Both the position numbers and the translations under genes were made by a program. Under the pieces are notes generated by a model. The model worked only from the letters and a program-made list of their open reading frames with translations. It was not told the origin of the DNA and made no database searches. 64,000 nucleotides of DNA from Megalonaias nervosa (taxonomy: Eukaryota > Mollusca > Bivalvia > Unionida > Unionidae): contig JAECUM010006757.1 of NCBI GenBank assembly GCA_016617855.1, positions 1 to 64,000 of the forward strand. Reading direction: 5' to 3'. This document shows, piece by piece, positions 1-8,752 of the stretch; position 1 is the stretch's first letter, and every line of letters begins with the position of its first letter.

Positions 1-70
<70 letters not shown>
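1..70. repeat. (GA)n / (GACA)n microsatellite
   Basis: Pure GA dinucleotides run to about position 41 and pass directly into GACA tetranucleotides up to position 70. The run starts at the window edge, so its full length is unknown. Read on the minus strand it is a (TGTC)n(TC)n tract that could be the tail of a retroelement lying to its right, but this is only inference. Confidence 0.97.
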
Positions 71-360
71 TATTTTCTTCATTGCGTCGCTGTATACATA
101 TGTATTTCCATAGTCCTTTCCCCAGTTGTAATTGTATACTGTGAGACGGGCTAGAAATCACCCAGCTCTGCGTCATGCTTAACATAACTAAATGCAAAAC
201 ACTTGGCAAAGACGGATTCATTAGTGACGATAGCAGTTATCTTCTTGTCCAGCGGCATAATTACTTACCGGATGTAGCAAATACCTAATACGAGACGGAG
301 ATAACTAGATTACGGAAAGGGTCATTAGATAATAAAAGATAAATTAGGATGATCAACAAT
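71..360. other. Left flank of the Polinton, no gene seen
   Basis: No open frame or repeat is recognisable. Because the DNA right of the Polinton is the minus-strand end of a LINE (coding stop at 16052-16054), this stretch may be the displaced remainder of that LINE's 3' untranslated region, ending in the microsatellite at 1-70. That is inference from geometry, not from sequence similarity. Confidence 0.35.
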
Positions 361-604
361 GGCAGCAGAGAGGGTGAACAGACTAATTTGTCCGAGACCT
401 TATTTATGAAAAACAAAGCTTCGTACGAAAATAAAATCTCAACGTCAATAACGTTAAACCAGCACCTCTAACTTTGCCTCGTAGGAAACCTTGTTGGGTT
501 AGCTTGCTATGTTACTGCGATGAGGAAGGGTTTTGTATTTCATTTTTTACGTGGCCGCGTTTACGTGTTGGTCACTTTTGTTGGTCGCACCCTCTCTGCT
601 GCTG
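361..604. repeat. Left terminal inverted repeat of the Polinton
   Basis: It matches the reverse complement of 15736-15979 almost base for base. Visible differences are few, for example the first base and a G/A in the inner CAGCAGAGAGGG block. The repeat is itself bracketed by inverted copies of one 15-mer: GCAGCAGAGAGGGTG at 362-376 and its reverse complement at 588-602. Short open frames that cross it are not credible genes. Confidence 0.96.
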
Positions 605-608
605 TGGT

Positions 609-1274
609 TTATCCAAATATTGTATCAAGTCCGTTACGATATCTCGACCTCGGATTATGTAAATTTATTGTTATAAAACCAAACGGGGTAGCTTGTGCTT
701 TTGAAAAAAAGTGTTTGAACTTAATCATATCCATGTCTCCTGAACACCAAGTATAATAAATATTTTGCAACGTATGATTATCAACTCCGTTAAACACAGC
801 TAAAATATTACAGTTATCTCTGATCACTTTTGGAATTTGTGTATAACGCTGTGTAACATAAATCAAGTCTGTATTTTTATGTCTACCTCGAGAAAATATC
901 CGGGCAGGATTTGATTGTTTGTCCAGCATAACATCATCGTATACTACTAAATTATTAATACGTCCATCCAGATCATCTACAGATGGCGCTTCATCAATAT
1001 CAGTTATAAAATCAATAACGTCACTGTCTTCATTTAACGATTTTGCATTTTCATTAAAATCTTTAAGTACTTCATAGCATCGCTGATCATCCACGGATGG
1101 TGCTACTAAATATAATTTATCCCACTTCAGCCATCTCATTATCAGATTAAGCAATAATTGCGTCTTCCCACTTCCAGATGGACCTATAATTATCATTCTG
1201 ATAGAATTCGGTAGCGCTGGGTGATGCTTTACTGGTTCTTGTTTTCGTGTCGCCGAAAAGTCAATTATATCCAT
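609..1274 (-). CDS. Polinton DNA-packaging ATPase (FtsK/HerA, A32-like)
   Basis: A 221-residue intact frame. This family translocates the viral genome into the procapsid using ATP. A Walker A motif GPSGSGKT lies at residues 31-38, a hydrophobic Walker B ending in DD at 109-114 (LVVYDD), and a TQ dipeptide follows at 141-142, as expected for a sensor position. Length fits the small single-domain packaging ATPases of Polintons, virophages and adintoviruses. It is the first gene inside the left TIR and points towards the TIR. Its start is 12 bp from the divergent start of the zinc-ribbon/phospholipase gene, so the two must share one AT-rich promoter. It is one of the few undamaged genes in the element. 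Confidence 0.93.
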   Translation of the reverse strand: MDIIDFSATRKQEPVKHHPALPNSIRMIIIGPSGSGKTQLLLNLIMRWLKWDKLYLVAPSVDDQRCYEVLKDFNENAKSLNEDSDVIDFITDIDEAPSVDDLDGRINNLVVYDDVMLDKQSNPARIFSRGRHKNTDLIYVTQRYTQIPKVIRDNCNILAVFNGVDNHTLQNIYYTWCSGDMDMIKFKHFFSKAQATPFGFITINLHNPRSRYRNGLDTIFG

Positions 1275-1286
1275 ATAATAAATAAT
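1275..1286. promoter_or_regulatory. 12-bp divergent intergenic, AT-only box
   Basis: The whole gap between the two divergent ATG codons (1272-1274 minus, 1287-1289 plus) consists of A and T, reading ATAATAAATAAT. It forms a TATAAT-like motif next to both starts and must carry both core promoters or extremely short leaders. The same motif recurs before many other genes of the element. Confidence 0.5.
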
Positions 1287-1789
1287 ATGAATTTATATTG
1301 TGTTCGATGCAGGGCAGCCACGTCCACCACTGGATTGACAACAGTAATAACAAAAAATAAAAAGCGTGCACTGACAGGTAAATGTGAAAAGTGTGGCACA
1401 AAAAAAAAATATAAATTTATTTCAAATATAGCGACGGGAGGTGATATCACCGCTTCGTTGGGAAAATTACCAGGATTACCGGGGCGAAATATCCCGGGGA
1501 AAAACACTTACCGGGTTATAATTATTGTGGGCCAGGAACTCGTTTAGATATTCGTCTTGACAATCAAGATCAACCTCGGCCTGGTGAATATCCCGTAAAT
1601 GGAATCGATCAAGCATGTTACGTTCACGATATTGCTTATCGAAACAAAGATTTACAACAGCGACATCTCGCCGATGTGAATTTAATTCATGCCATAAATA
1701 ATGTAGAAAATAAATCACTTCGAGAAAAATTAGCTGCTTTCTTAGTAAAAGCTGGTATGAAAAGTAAAATAATGTTAGGGGCTGGGTAA
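1287..1789 (+). pseudogene. Zinc-ribbon plus phospholipase A2 protein, frameshifted
   Basis: The first ~70 residues hold a zinc ribbon with Cys pairs at 5/8 and 33/36 and a Lys-rich stretch, resembling the DUF5679 type. After a one-base frame change in a GGGG-AAAAA run (about 1496-1504), the frame that ends at TAA 1787-1789 carries a parvovirus VP1u-like phospholipase A2 domain: a Ca-binding loop YNYCGPG around 1517-1537 and the catalytic His-Asp pair at 1625-1630. Such domains help parvoviruses leave the endosome and also occur in adintovirus/Polinton virions. The start at 1287 is chosen because the zinc ribbon begins there and the divergent ATPase start lies just upstream. As the sequence stands the protein would stop at 1545-1547, before the phospholipase domain. 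Confidence 0.8.
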
Positions 1790-1809
1790 TTAATTATATG
1801 ATTATTATA

Positions 1810-2810
1810 ATGGAGTCCATTTATTATTCCCCGAGAGGATATTGGAAGGGCAAAGCACCGATTAGTAAACTTGCTGAAGCTGCAAAAGTCTCACGTGCTG
1901 TTGCTGCAGCATGGTTAGCACGACAGGCAATATGGCAAATCTATCTACGTCCGCCTAAAAGAATTCAGTACGCGTATTTTGATGTCAGCGTCCCCATGAA
2001 GTTCATCAAGCAGATATTTTATTTTTACCGCACGATACTATTAAAACACGTGGACGTCAATCCTGCACATACAAATACGCGTTAACTGTCGTTGATGTTG
2101 CAAGTAGATATAAAGAAGCGGAGCCACTATCAACAAAAACAACATCTGAAGTTGCATCTGCGTTTGAACGAATTTATCAACGAGGATCCGGACCACAAGG
2201 TGGTCTACGATGGCCACAGTTGCTACAAGTTGATCCTGGCAAAGAATTTCTCGGTGCAGAATCATCTCTGATGAAAAAACATAACGTTAAAATCAGACGA
2301 GGACACATTGCAATTCATCGTGATAAGGCAATAGTTGAACGATTTAATCGAACACTTTCTGAGCGGTTATTTGGATACCAGTATGCGAAGGAAATAATTC
2401 AGGCAGATACAAGATCTCGCGAATGGGTTGCTAGATTACCAAGTGTGATAGCTGCGTTAAATAATGAGATTACTCGTGCAACTTCTATGAAACCTGTTAA
2501 TGCAGTTACAAGGAAACATATACCCCGTAGCGATGGTTACGGACAACGACGTGACTTTTCAAAACAACCAGTGTTAGGTAATGTGACTGTAAGGTATTTA
2601 TATGAACCTGGTGAACTTGAAGGGTGTAAAAAAAGAGCAACTGATCCTATCTGGAGTGTGACCACACATAAAATTTCTAGCGTGGTTAGATCCACGGGTA
2701 GACCTGCCATATACAGACTAGATTCAACTGCTCCTCAACGTGGATTTGTGCGTGAACAATTACAAGTAATTCCTGAAGACACACAATTACGACCACGTTC
2801 ACTTTTGTAA
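1810..2810 (+). pseudogene. Polinton retroviral-type (DDE) integrase, frameshifted
   Basis: The N-terminal part (residues from ATG 1810) has the YYSPRGYWKG signature and a helix-turn-helix-like segment typical of Polinton integrases. The frame then breaks at a CCCC run (1992-1995) and continues in the frame that ends at 2808-2810. Catalytic residues are all present in that second frame: Asp in LTVVDVASRY (2094-2096), Asp in LQVDPGKEF (2232-2234) and Glu in AIVERFNRT (2337-2339). A C-terminal SH3/chromo-like tail of about 110 residues follows. The protein inserts element DNA into the host genome. Start 1810 is preferred to ATG 1798 because TATAATGG spans it, as in the neighbouring genes. Its end overlaps the convergent helicase/HNH gene by 12 bp. 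Confidence 0.9.
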
Positions 2811-5800
2811 ATTGGACCCCCTGCGTCGATTGCATTCAAGACATGTCAATGTGACATTATCACGTGTATGACCAAGAACACTATTAATTCTGTCTACGTT
2901 GAACTGTCTTGGATTATTACTCGAATATTTCCATAGCATATTGCAGTTACAACTTGCACAATGATTATTCTGTTGTTGTTTTAGCGTCATAATAAATTCA
3001 ACATCGATATCAAAATCACGATTATTTTTTTTTTGGTCACATTGCTTATAACCAAATAGTTTTTTTCTTATTACGCCAATAACACCTTCGGTGTCACTAA
3101 CAGTTTGATTATTATTTTCTGTGGAGTCTATGACAACTTTGTGCAGTTGAGATATTCTTCTGACTCGAGATACTGCGAGATACTAAATTTGACCATTCTA
3201 TTCTATCATCGACAATCCAGATATTTGTATCAGTAATAGTTAGTCCTTGTGACGAATGAATCTTTATAGCATATCCTAATTTCCACGGTGAGTTATTCAT
3301 ATTCAACGTGCTCTCAACAACATCAACATCAACCAAAACAATATCATTCAATACAAGATTTTGTTTTTCATTTGTTCCTGGAATTTAGCTTCAATATTCT
3401 GTCGTCGAGTATCCGCTGGGCGATAACATAATGGTACAGATAACATTGAAAATCTTTCCTTGTGTAACATAAATAATTTCTCTTGCAATTCATCACGAAC
3501 TATTTTTCTACTCACAACTATTAAATCATTTGGTGTCCACAAATTCCAAAAATCATTTACAGGAGTTTCCGGAATTATTTCACGCATTATCTCACATTGT
3601 ATTTTATCTGACTGTAGTCTGATTAATCTTTTAAATTCTTTCAGAGTTTCATCAATGGCTCTATGATCATCATTTATTTCTTCATAATAATCCACAAACG
3701 TTTTTAACCACTCGTGTGGAGACTGCCGAACGAAAGGTGGTGGTTGACCATGATCGCCGCACATAATTACCGCAGTATTTTTTGTCAGTAACCAATCAAA
3801 AAATATTTTTAATATTTCTAACGATACGTACAAATCTCATCCCAGATGATGATTTTTGGAATATATTTCTCACCTATTCGCTCAGGTGTCCACGTATCTC
3901 CATACCATCTGAAGAAGTTATGGTATGTACATGATTTTACTCCTCGTTGTTTTATTTCTCTGGCTAGTATGTGTGTAGGTGTCAACACAATCATGTCCGA
4001 CGACAAAGTCGTCAATGAAGAACTCTGCCGAAATAATTCAATCGCACGTGTTGTTTTACCAGATCCTCCAGGTCCACTGAGATAAATGGTTTTATGTCTA
4101 GACACGGAATCATATACACATGGTGATGTTGATACTGATATTTGATTGTCATTACCGTAATATGTCTCCGTGATATCAACGTCTGCTGATTCAGAATAAT
4201 CGAGTATACTTTCTTGTTTTATTCGCCATGATCCCCATTCGCCGCTATTTTCCTACCGAGATCTGTTGCAATTTTATTTTCATAATCAATTTTATCCCAA
4301 TCTTTGCCTGACTCTGTCAGGGGTGAATGTTTCTTTTGTTGTGGTAACCAAACTTGTTTCTGCGAATGATATGATATAATAGCTTCACTTACGCTCAACG
4401 ACACTAAGATTCCCGCATCAAGCATGTATCGTAATAGCACTATTGGAACCCAATATTTTTCTGAGAAATGTCTACCAAACCACGCATAAACGATCGGATG
4501 AAGATTACTACGGAACTTAAATGATTTTACACAAGCAAATCCAGTTAAATCAAAATCAGGTAATGGTCCATTTATCGCAACTCTTGTCATTTCGTGTGTG
4601 GGATGTCCGAATCGATCAAAATATTCAGAACAGTCTCCGTATCCAAGAAAACTTCCAGGATAACACGCTACCATATCAACCGATATAACTTTACGATGAT
4701 CGTATCGGATATTCTATAATCCGCCATGTCCATATTCGACACAACTTTTCTGAATATCTTCAAGGAATTCTGATCGTGTCGGCGACCATGAATTTTTCTT
4801 CTGAGCGGCGTGGGCAGCAACTGATGGAACTGTAAAACAATTATTTAGCAATTGTTCAACTTCAGAATTATATTCACGCCAAAGGCGTTGTGCAAGATTT
4901 TTCGTTTCTTCATGGAGAGATTCTCTACGGTAAATATCTCCGTTAGGTTTTACAAATTGATCGTAATATGCGGATTCTGAACTCTGAAATAACCAAACAG
5001 ATACAGGGTCGCTCTTACTGATATCACTGATAGCATCGAATATATAATCGTCATAAAATTTAACTGTCCTATCTCGTGGAAATATTGTTACAGCATCAGT
5101 CCATGCATGTGCGTTATGATCAATGATTGTTATTGGAGTTCCTCTTGATGGGTATTTTGACTTATATATAATTTCTCCGGTTAGTGTTTTTACTGTTATT
5201 GGAAATTTTAATTTTTTTTTTCTAGCTTAGCAACGTCGCTGATAGATGCTCCTGTATCTTTAACTGTTTCTGCCCACTCATTTATTTTTGTATATCTTAG
5301 ATCAGTTAAACCGTTTCCACGTATTGCTTTTGAGAAATGTTCCATAACTCGCTCAGCTACGCAGTTTAGTCTCCTTGACAATTTCATTGGTTTGAGATTA
5401 TCAACGCTAGGTTTATCATTTAGCGGATATATCGCATAGATAACCGCCGTGACAGGATACGCTCGTTCATAATGCGGTTTATCAATACCGGTCAGTATTC
5501 CTGGTTTTGATTGTTTATTTAATGTAACAGTATTATTTCCAGTATGAAGCCGTATGGGTTCACGTTTATGACGAACAATCCAAGTATCATCATCTGTCTG
5601 CACAATAAATTTTACTAAAATAATATATCTCTGATTGTCGAGATAGTTAATAATATTTTTACCTCGTTTGTCACTCATTCTAGCGTCAACAACACCGCTG
5701 TTGTCGTTCATAATCCTGAATGTCGACCAAGTATGAGCCGCACCATCATTGCGAAATTCTTTTTTACCTTCACGGATACGATCGGTTATATCACTATTTA

Positions 5801-5909
5801 TCAAAGCCAGATCTTACATAGAAAAATTAAATTTAGATTTTGGTAATTTGTCAAGATCAAATCTTGCGGTGGAAGGTTCAATTATGGATAATCTCTCAAA
5901 TTCCTCCAT
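2799..5909 (-). pseudogene. PolB-like / SF1 helicase / HNH fusion replication protein, multiply disrupted
   Basis: About 1,035 codons. From ATG 5909-5907 the order is: N-terminal region; a PolB-like region with a motif-A-like VDMVACYPGSF (about 4683-4650); SF1 helicase with Walker A GPGGSGKT (4075-4052), Walker B WDE (3844-3836), motif III GDHGQPPPF (3758-3732), IHSSQG (3261-3244) and a motif VI AVSR in a shifted frame near 3170; then an HNH-like zinc module with CxxC pairs (2960-2949 and 2843-2832). Helicase and zinc module are in one continuous frame after motif VI. Lesions: TAA 5816-5814, frameshift in a poly-A run about 5211-5221, TAG 4716-4714, frameshifts near 4240, 3830, 3350 and 3175. 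Polymerase motifs B and C are not clearly visible; the segment between 4330 and 4220 may be internally deleted. PolB assignment is from motif A and remembered family likeness, so moderate; helicase is firm. Confidence 0.7.
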
Positions 5910-5959
5910 ACTATATTTATGACAAATATATGTTTAATTAAACTTTAATTATATATATA

Positions 5960-6265
5960 ATGATTCAAACAAACAACCGATGCCGATGGCTTATGATTGG
6001 ATTTTCAACTCCTTGTAATAAATCATGCGTGAATGAATTTTGTGGCCAACATATGCAAAGTTTCCGAAGAGGTAGTCTAGGACCAAAACCGTATTTACGA
6101 TGCGGTGTTGGAGTCAGAGGAGAAACCCAGTTGTGTGTAAAGTGCGGTGGTAAAAGATACTTAGAGCTAAAACGATATTATGATAAGAAGTCGTCAGGTG
6201 AATCTCCCTTAAAAACCGCTGAAGACTATCTGGCCAGATTTCAAAATAATCATTTAGACAAATAA
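5960..6265 (+). CDS. Small Cys-rich (zinc-binding) Polinton protein
   Basis: 101 residues, intact. Cysteines at positions 8, 19, 23, 28, 48, 59 and 62 (with His31) suggest two zinc-binding sites, the second as CGVGV...CVKCGG. I do not recognise the family. The start is divergent from the replication protein (50 bp apart) and is preceded directly by TATATATATAATG. It is followed 12 bp later by the HNH endonuclease, so both may be expressed as one unit. A role in DNA binding or transcription is possible but is a guess. Confidence 0.6.
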   Translation: MIQTNNRCRWLMIGFSTPCNKSCVNEFCGQHMQSFRRGSLGPKPYLRCGVGVRGETQLCVKCGGKRYLELKRYYDKKSSGESPLKTAEDYLARFQNNHLDK

Positions 6266-6277
6266 TATTATATATAA

Positions 6278-6759
6278 ATGGAGCAAAATGAATTTGTTAA
6301 ACATCCCATCATTAAACATTATGAAGCATCTCGTGATGGTGTCATCAGAAATTGTCAAAGGAAAAAACCAGTCGGTACTGTTGATAATGCTGGCTATTTT
6401 AGATTTACTATTGGAAAAAAAAATATCACTCACATAGGTTTGTATTTGAATGTTTTCATGGGGTCATCGAAGATGGACTTGTACTTAATCATATTGACGG
6501 TAATAAAGAAAATAACTCTTTATGTAATCTTGAAGTTGTTACACCAAGTCAGAATTCTACACTTGGAAACACCGGCATTAATTCTAAGATTCCTAGGTCG
6601 GTTATATCCATAAATACAGAGACTGGTGAAGAGAGAAACACGGCTGCTAAATATTTTGATATTTGTATGCCTTCAGTACAACGTGTTGCAAATAATATTA
6701 CTAAATCAGCGTTTTCGAAAAAATTAAATCAAAGAATCACGTTCCGATATATACAATGA
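6278..6759 (+). pseudogene. NUMOD4-HNH homing-type endonuclease, frameshifted
   Basis: The N-terminal ~45 residues (HYEASRDGVIRNC and following) look like a NUMOD4 domain. The reading frame shifts at a nine-base poly-A run (about 6415-6423); the next frame starts HRFVF (6433) and holds the HNH core NHIDGNKENN (His codon 6490-6492), then a C-terminal NUMOD1-like helix-turn-helix segment, ending at TGA 6757-6759. Total about 160 codons, a usual size for phage and giant-virus HNH homing endonucleases. Such enzymes cut DNA at specific sites and spread as selfish genes. The AT-only TATATAA box lies directly before the ATG. Confidence 0.78.
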
Positions 6760-6770
6760 AGCGAGATAAA

Positions 6771-6894
6771 TCCGTCATCACTGATAGAGCAATCAAGTAG
6801 TTGTCTCCCCTTTTTTTGTTATTGCCTGTACATACCACGCGTTTATATTCAGTGATAAGAATCCGTTATCACTGATAGAGTAATTGAGCAGTTA
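6771..6894. repeat. Pair of 33-35-bp direct repeats with ATCACTGATA core
   Basis: Copy 1 (6771-6805) and copy 2 (6862-6894) share TCCGT(C/T)ATCACTGATAGAG followed by a similar AATC/TGAGCAG stretch. The core TATCACTGATA is nearly palindromic; a third partial match (TTATCACTGATA) occurs near 7250, and an inverted AGTGATAAGA precedes copy 2 at about 6851. They may be protein-binding sites; no function is known to me. Confidence 0.55.
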
Positions 6895-7342
6895 TTGTAC
6901 TACAGTCTAATCGTAATACTTAAATATCTCTCCAGTCCAAATATCTCAACTATATTACAGAAAATATATCCTCAAACAAACATAAAAACCTCAGCCGTGA
7001 TATTATATCACAGGCCGATATTGTACACATATAAATCACAGCAGACGACATGCATCATTGTAGTAGGCGGAATATACCAGAACAATATCGATCCATGCAT
7101 TCATTGCTAGATAGTTCTGCCTTGACTGTATGAAGAGGCTTGAAAATACAGTATTTTAACAAGGCAGAAACGGCAGAAATATATAAAATTGCAGATTTTA
7201 TTCAGAATCAGAATATTCTTTCGGTGTAGAAATTTGCCGTCCATGACATTATCACTGATACTGGTAAATACGAGTCCAGAGTTATCACGTGTGAGACAGT
7301 GCGAGTAGTTATATACTTAAATTTAACTGTATATTCATAAGA

Positions 7343-7414
7343 ACTCTGATAGCCGTGTGGTTAAGGCGTTTGCGTGCAGATCCACTAGTGTAAACGCTGT
7401 GTGTTCGAGTCTCC
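7343..7414 (+). other. tRNA-like (Ser/Leu-type) or SINE-head segment
   Basis: A box-A-like TAGCCGTGTGGTTAAGGCG and a box-B-like GTGTTCGAGTCTCC are spaced as in tRNA genes with a long variable arm. A D-arm GCC...GGC can pair and a weak GTTT...AAAC stem follows, but the acceptor stem is not convincing. It may be a degraded tRNA-derived SINE head or a tRNA-like promoter captured by the element. It does not match the SINE family found elsewhere in the window. Confidence 0.4.
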
Positions 7415-7876
7415 AAAAATGCTAAAGATATATTATCTTGCATTCGGCGACAGATGCTATTTATAATTGGGGGAGGGTCCGGAGAATTTCCTCGAAATCC
7501 ACAACAGACAAAATACACTCTCCTATCATACCACCACGTGGTGGGTGAACTTTTACACTCCCTGGGGATTGTGAATGGGGGGAGAGTGTACAAAATCTGT
7601 TGGACGTAGACAAGGCTTCCCCGTCATCATCATTTGTATATATTCATAATCATACAATCATCTGTATATATAATCATACAATCATTTTCAAAAAAAAACA
7701 AACAATCATCTCAACAAAAAAACAATCATCTCAAAAACAGTCCTCTCTGAGGACTATTACTTTTATTTTTATTCAAAATTCAGATTCAGAATATATTTTA
7801 TGATTCAGAAATATTTTATCTGATTCAGAAATACTTTTATTATAATAAAAATTTTATTTTTTTTATGAAATTCAGT

Positions 7877-8041
7877 CAGATTTTCTGAATTTGACGGGTA
7901 ATATACCCATCAAATTGTGACTTTGATCAGATTTTCTAAATTTGACGGGTAATATACCCATCAAAATTGTGACTTTGGTCAGATTTTCTCAATTTGACGG
8001 GTAATATACCCATCAAAATTGTGACTTTGATCAGATTTTCT
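7877..8041. repeat. 3.2 tandem copies of a 51-52-bp repeat with palindrome
   Basis: Units at 7877-7927, 7928-7979, 7980-8031 and a 10-base remnant to 8041. Each begins CAGATTTTCT and contains the imperfect palindrome TTTGACGGGTAATATACCC followed by its inverted arm ATCAAA. The copies differ by only one to three bases, so they are recent or kept alike. They lie 70 bp upstream of the gene at 8112 and opposite the virion block: an iteron-like origin or operator array is plausible but unproven. Confidence 0.85.
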
Positions 8042-8111
8042 AAAATATTTTTATTTTTATTCAGAAATATTTTATTTTTATTTAAACAAATAATTTATAA
8101 TATAAAAAATA

Positions 8112-8621
8112 ATGAATCACGAAAACATCACATCAATTATTACTGCTATTAAGCAATTACAACACAGCGGCGTGAAAATATCTGATGAGCTTGATCCTGA
8201 AAAAATAATGAGCGACTTTGAATCATTACAATTCAAAAAATCAGAAAATAGATATACGTTGCCCTCCGATTATAGATTCATAAAGTTCATTCAGCAGGCG
8301 ATGTTACGATCACTGGCAGCAATCACGGATACGCAGGTGAAATTATTTGTGCCGTTATCACGGGCCATCGAGCGGGTTAGGTTAGAATTATCTCACGAAT
8401 ACGAAACGAAAAGACTCGTACCCGCTCGTATAAAACAGCTGAGAGATATCATGTCGATGACGGAGTTGATGAACAAAGACGCGGAAGAGTTACTGGCTAA
8501 AGATAAAGACGAGTGTGACTCTGATCATGGTGACTATAGTGACCATAGTGACGTTGATAACGAAACTAATATTGTTGCCTGTACCATTGTGAAACCGGAA
8601 CAATTCATTTCTGATCCTTGA
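8112..8621 (+). CDS. Unknown Polinton protein with acidic tail
   Basis: 169 residues, intact. I do not recognise it. Residues 1-130 are predicted helical and mixed-charge, then an acidic Asp/Ser/His-rich stretch at 131-152 (DSDHGDYSDHSDVD). It starts after an AT-only box (TATAATATAAAAAATA) and is the only plus-strand gene on the virion side, just downstream of the tandem repeats. Codon use resembles its neighbours. The intact frame in a decaying element suggests either chance or a short, robust gene. It could be a regulator acting on the neighbouring repeat array, but that is inference from position only. Confidence 0.55.
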   Translation: MNHENITSIITAIKQLQHSGVKISDELDPEKIMSDFESLQFKKSENRYTLPSDYRFIKFIQQAMLRSLAAITDTQVKLFVPLSRAIERVRLELSHEYETKRLVPARIKQLRDIMSMTELMNKDAEELLAKDKDECDSDHGDYSDHSDVDNETNIVACTIVKPEQFISDP

Positions 8622-8752
8622 CAAAATCACGAGTAAAAAATATAATTATTTGATATGTTTTTTTGCTTGGTGTTTTCCGCCGTGATGTAATCACGGACTA
8701 CGATGACTCTCTACGATCAATGCTCTTAAAATGACGCTCACGAGCGTGAGAT

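Larger units (their letters stand above)
6760..8111. other. Non-coding centre of the Polinton
   Basis: About 1.35 kb without a credible gene between the early-side and virion-side genes. It holds a pair of 33-35-bp direct repeats, a tRNA-like segment, AT-rich low-complexity sequence with runs of ATCATACAATCATC type, and three 52-bp tandem repeats with a palindromic core. Its position between two gene blocks makes it a candidate control region. Short frames inside it (6895, 7309, 7600) are not supported. Confidence 0.6.

Noticed and set aside
474..756. Short open frames across the left TIR
   Set aside because: They lie in the inverted repeat and overlap the ATPase in another frame; no motif and no upstream box.
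6771..6894. tetO-like operators
   Set aside because: The ATCACTGATAGAG core looks like a Tet operator half, but there is no TetR-like gene and the host is eukaryotic; treated as coincidence.
7877..8041. CRISPR-like array
   Set aside because: Units are contiguous with no unique spacers.
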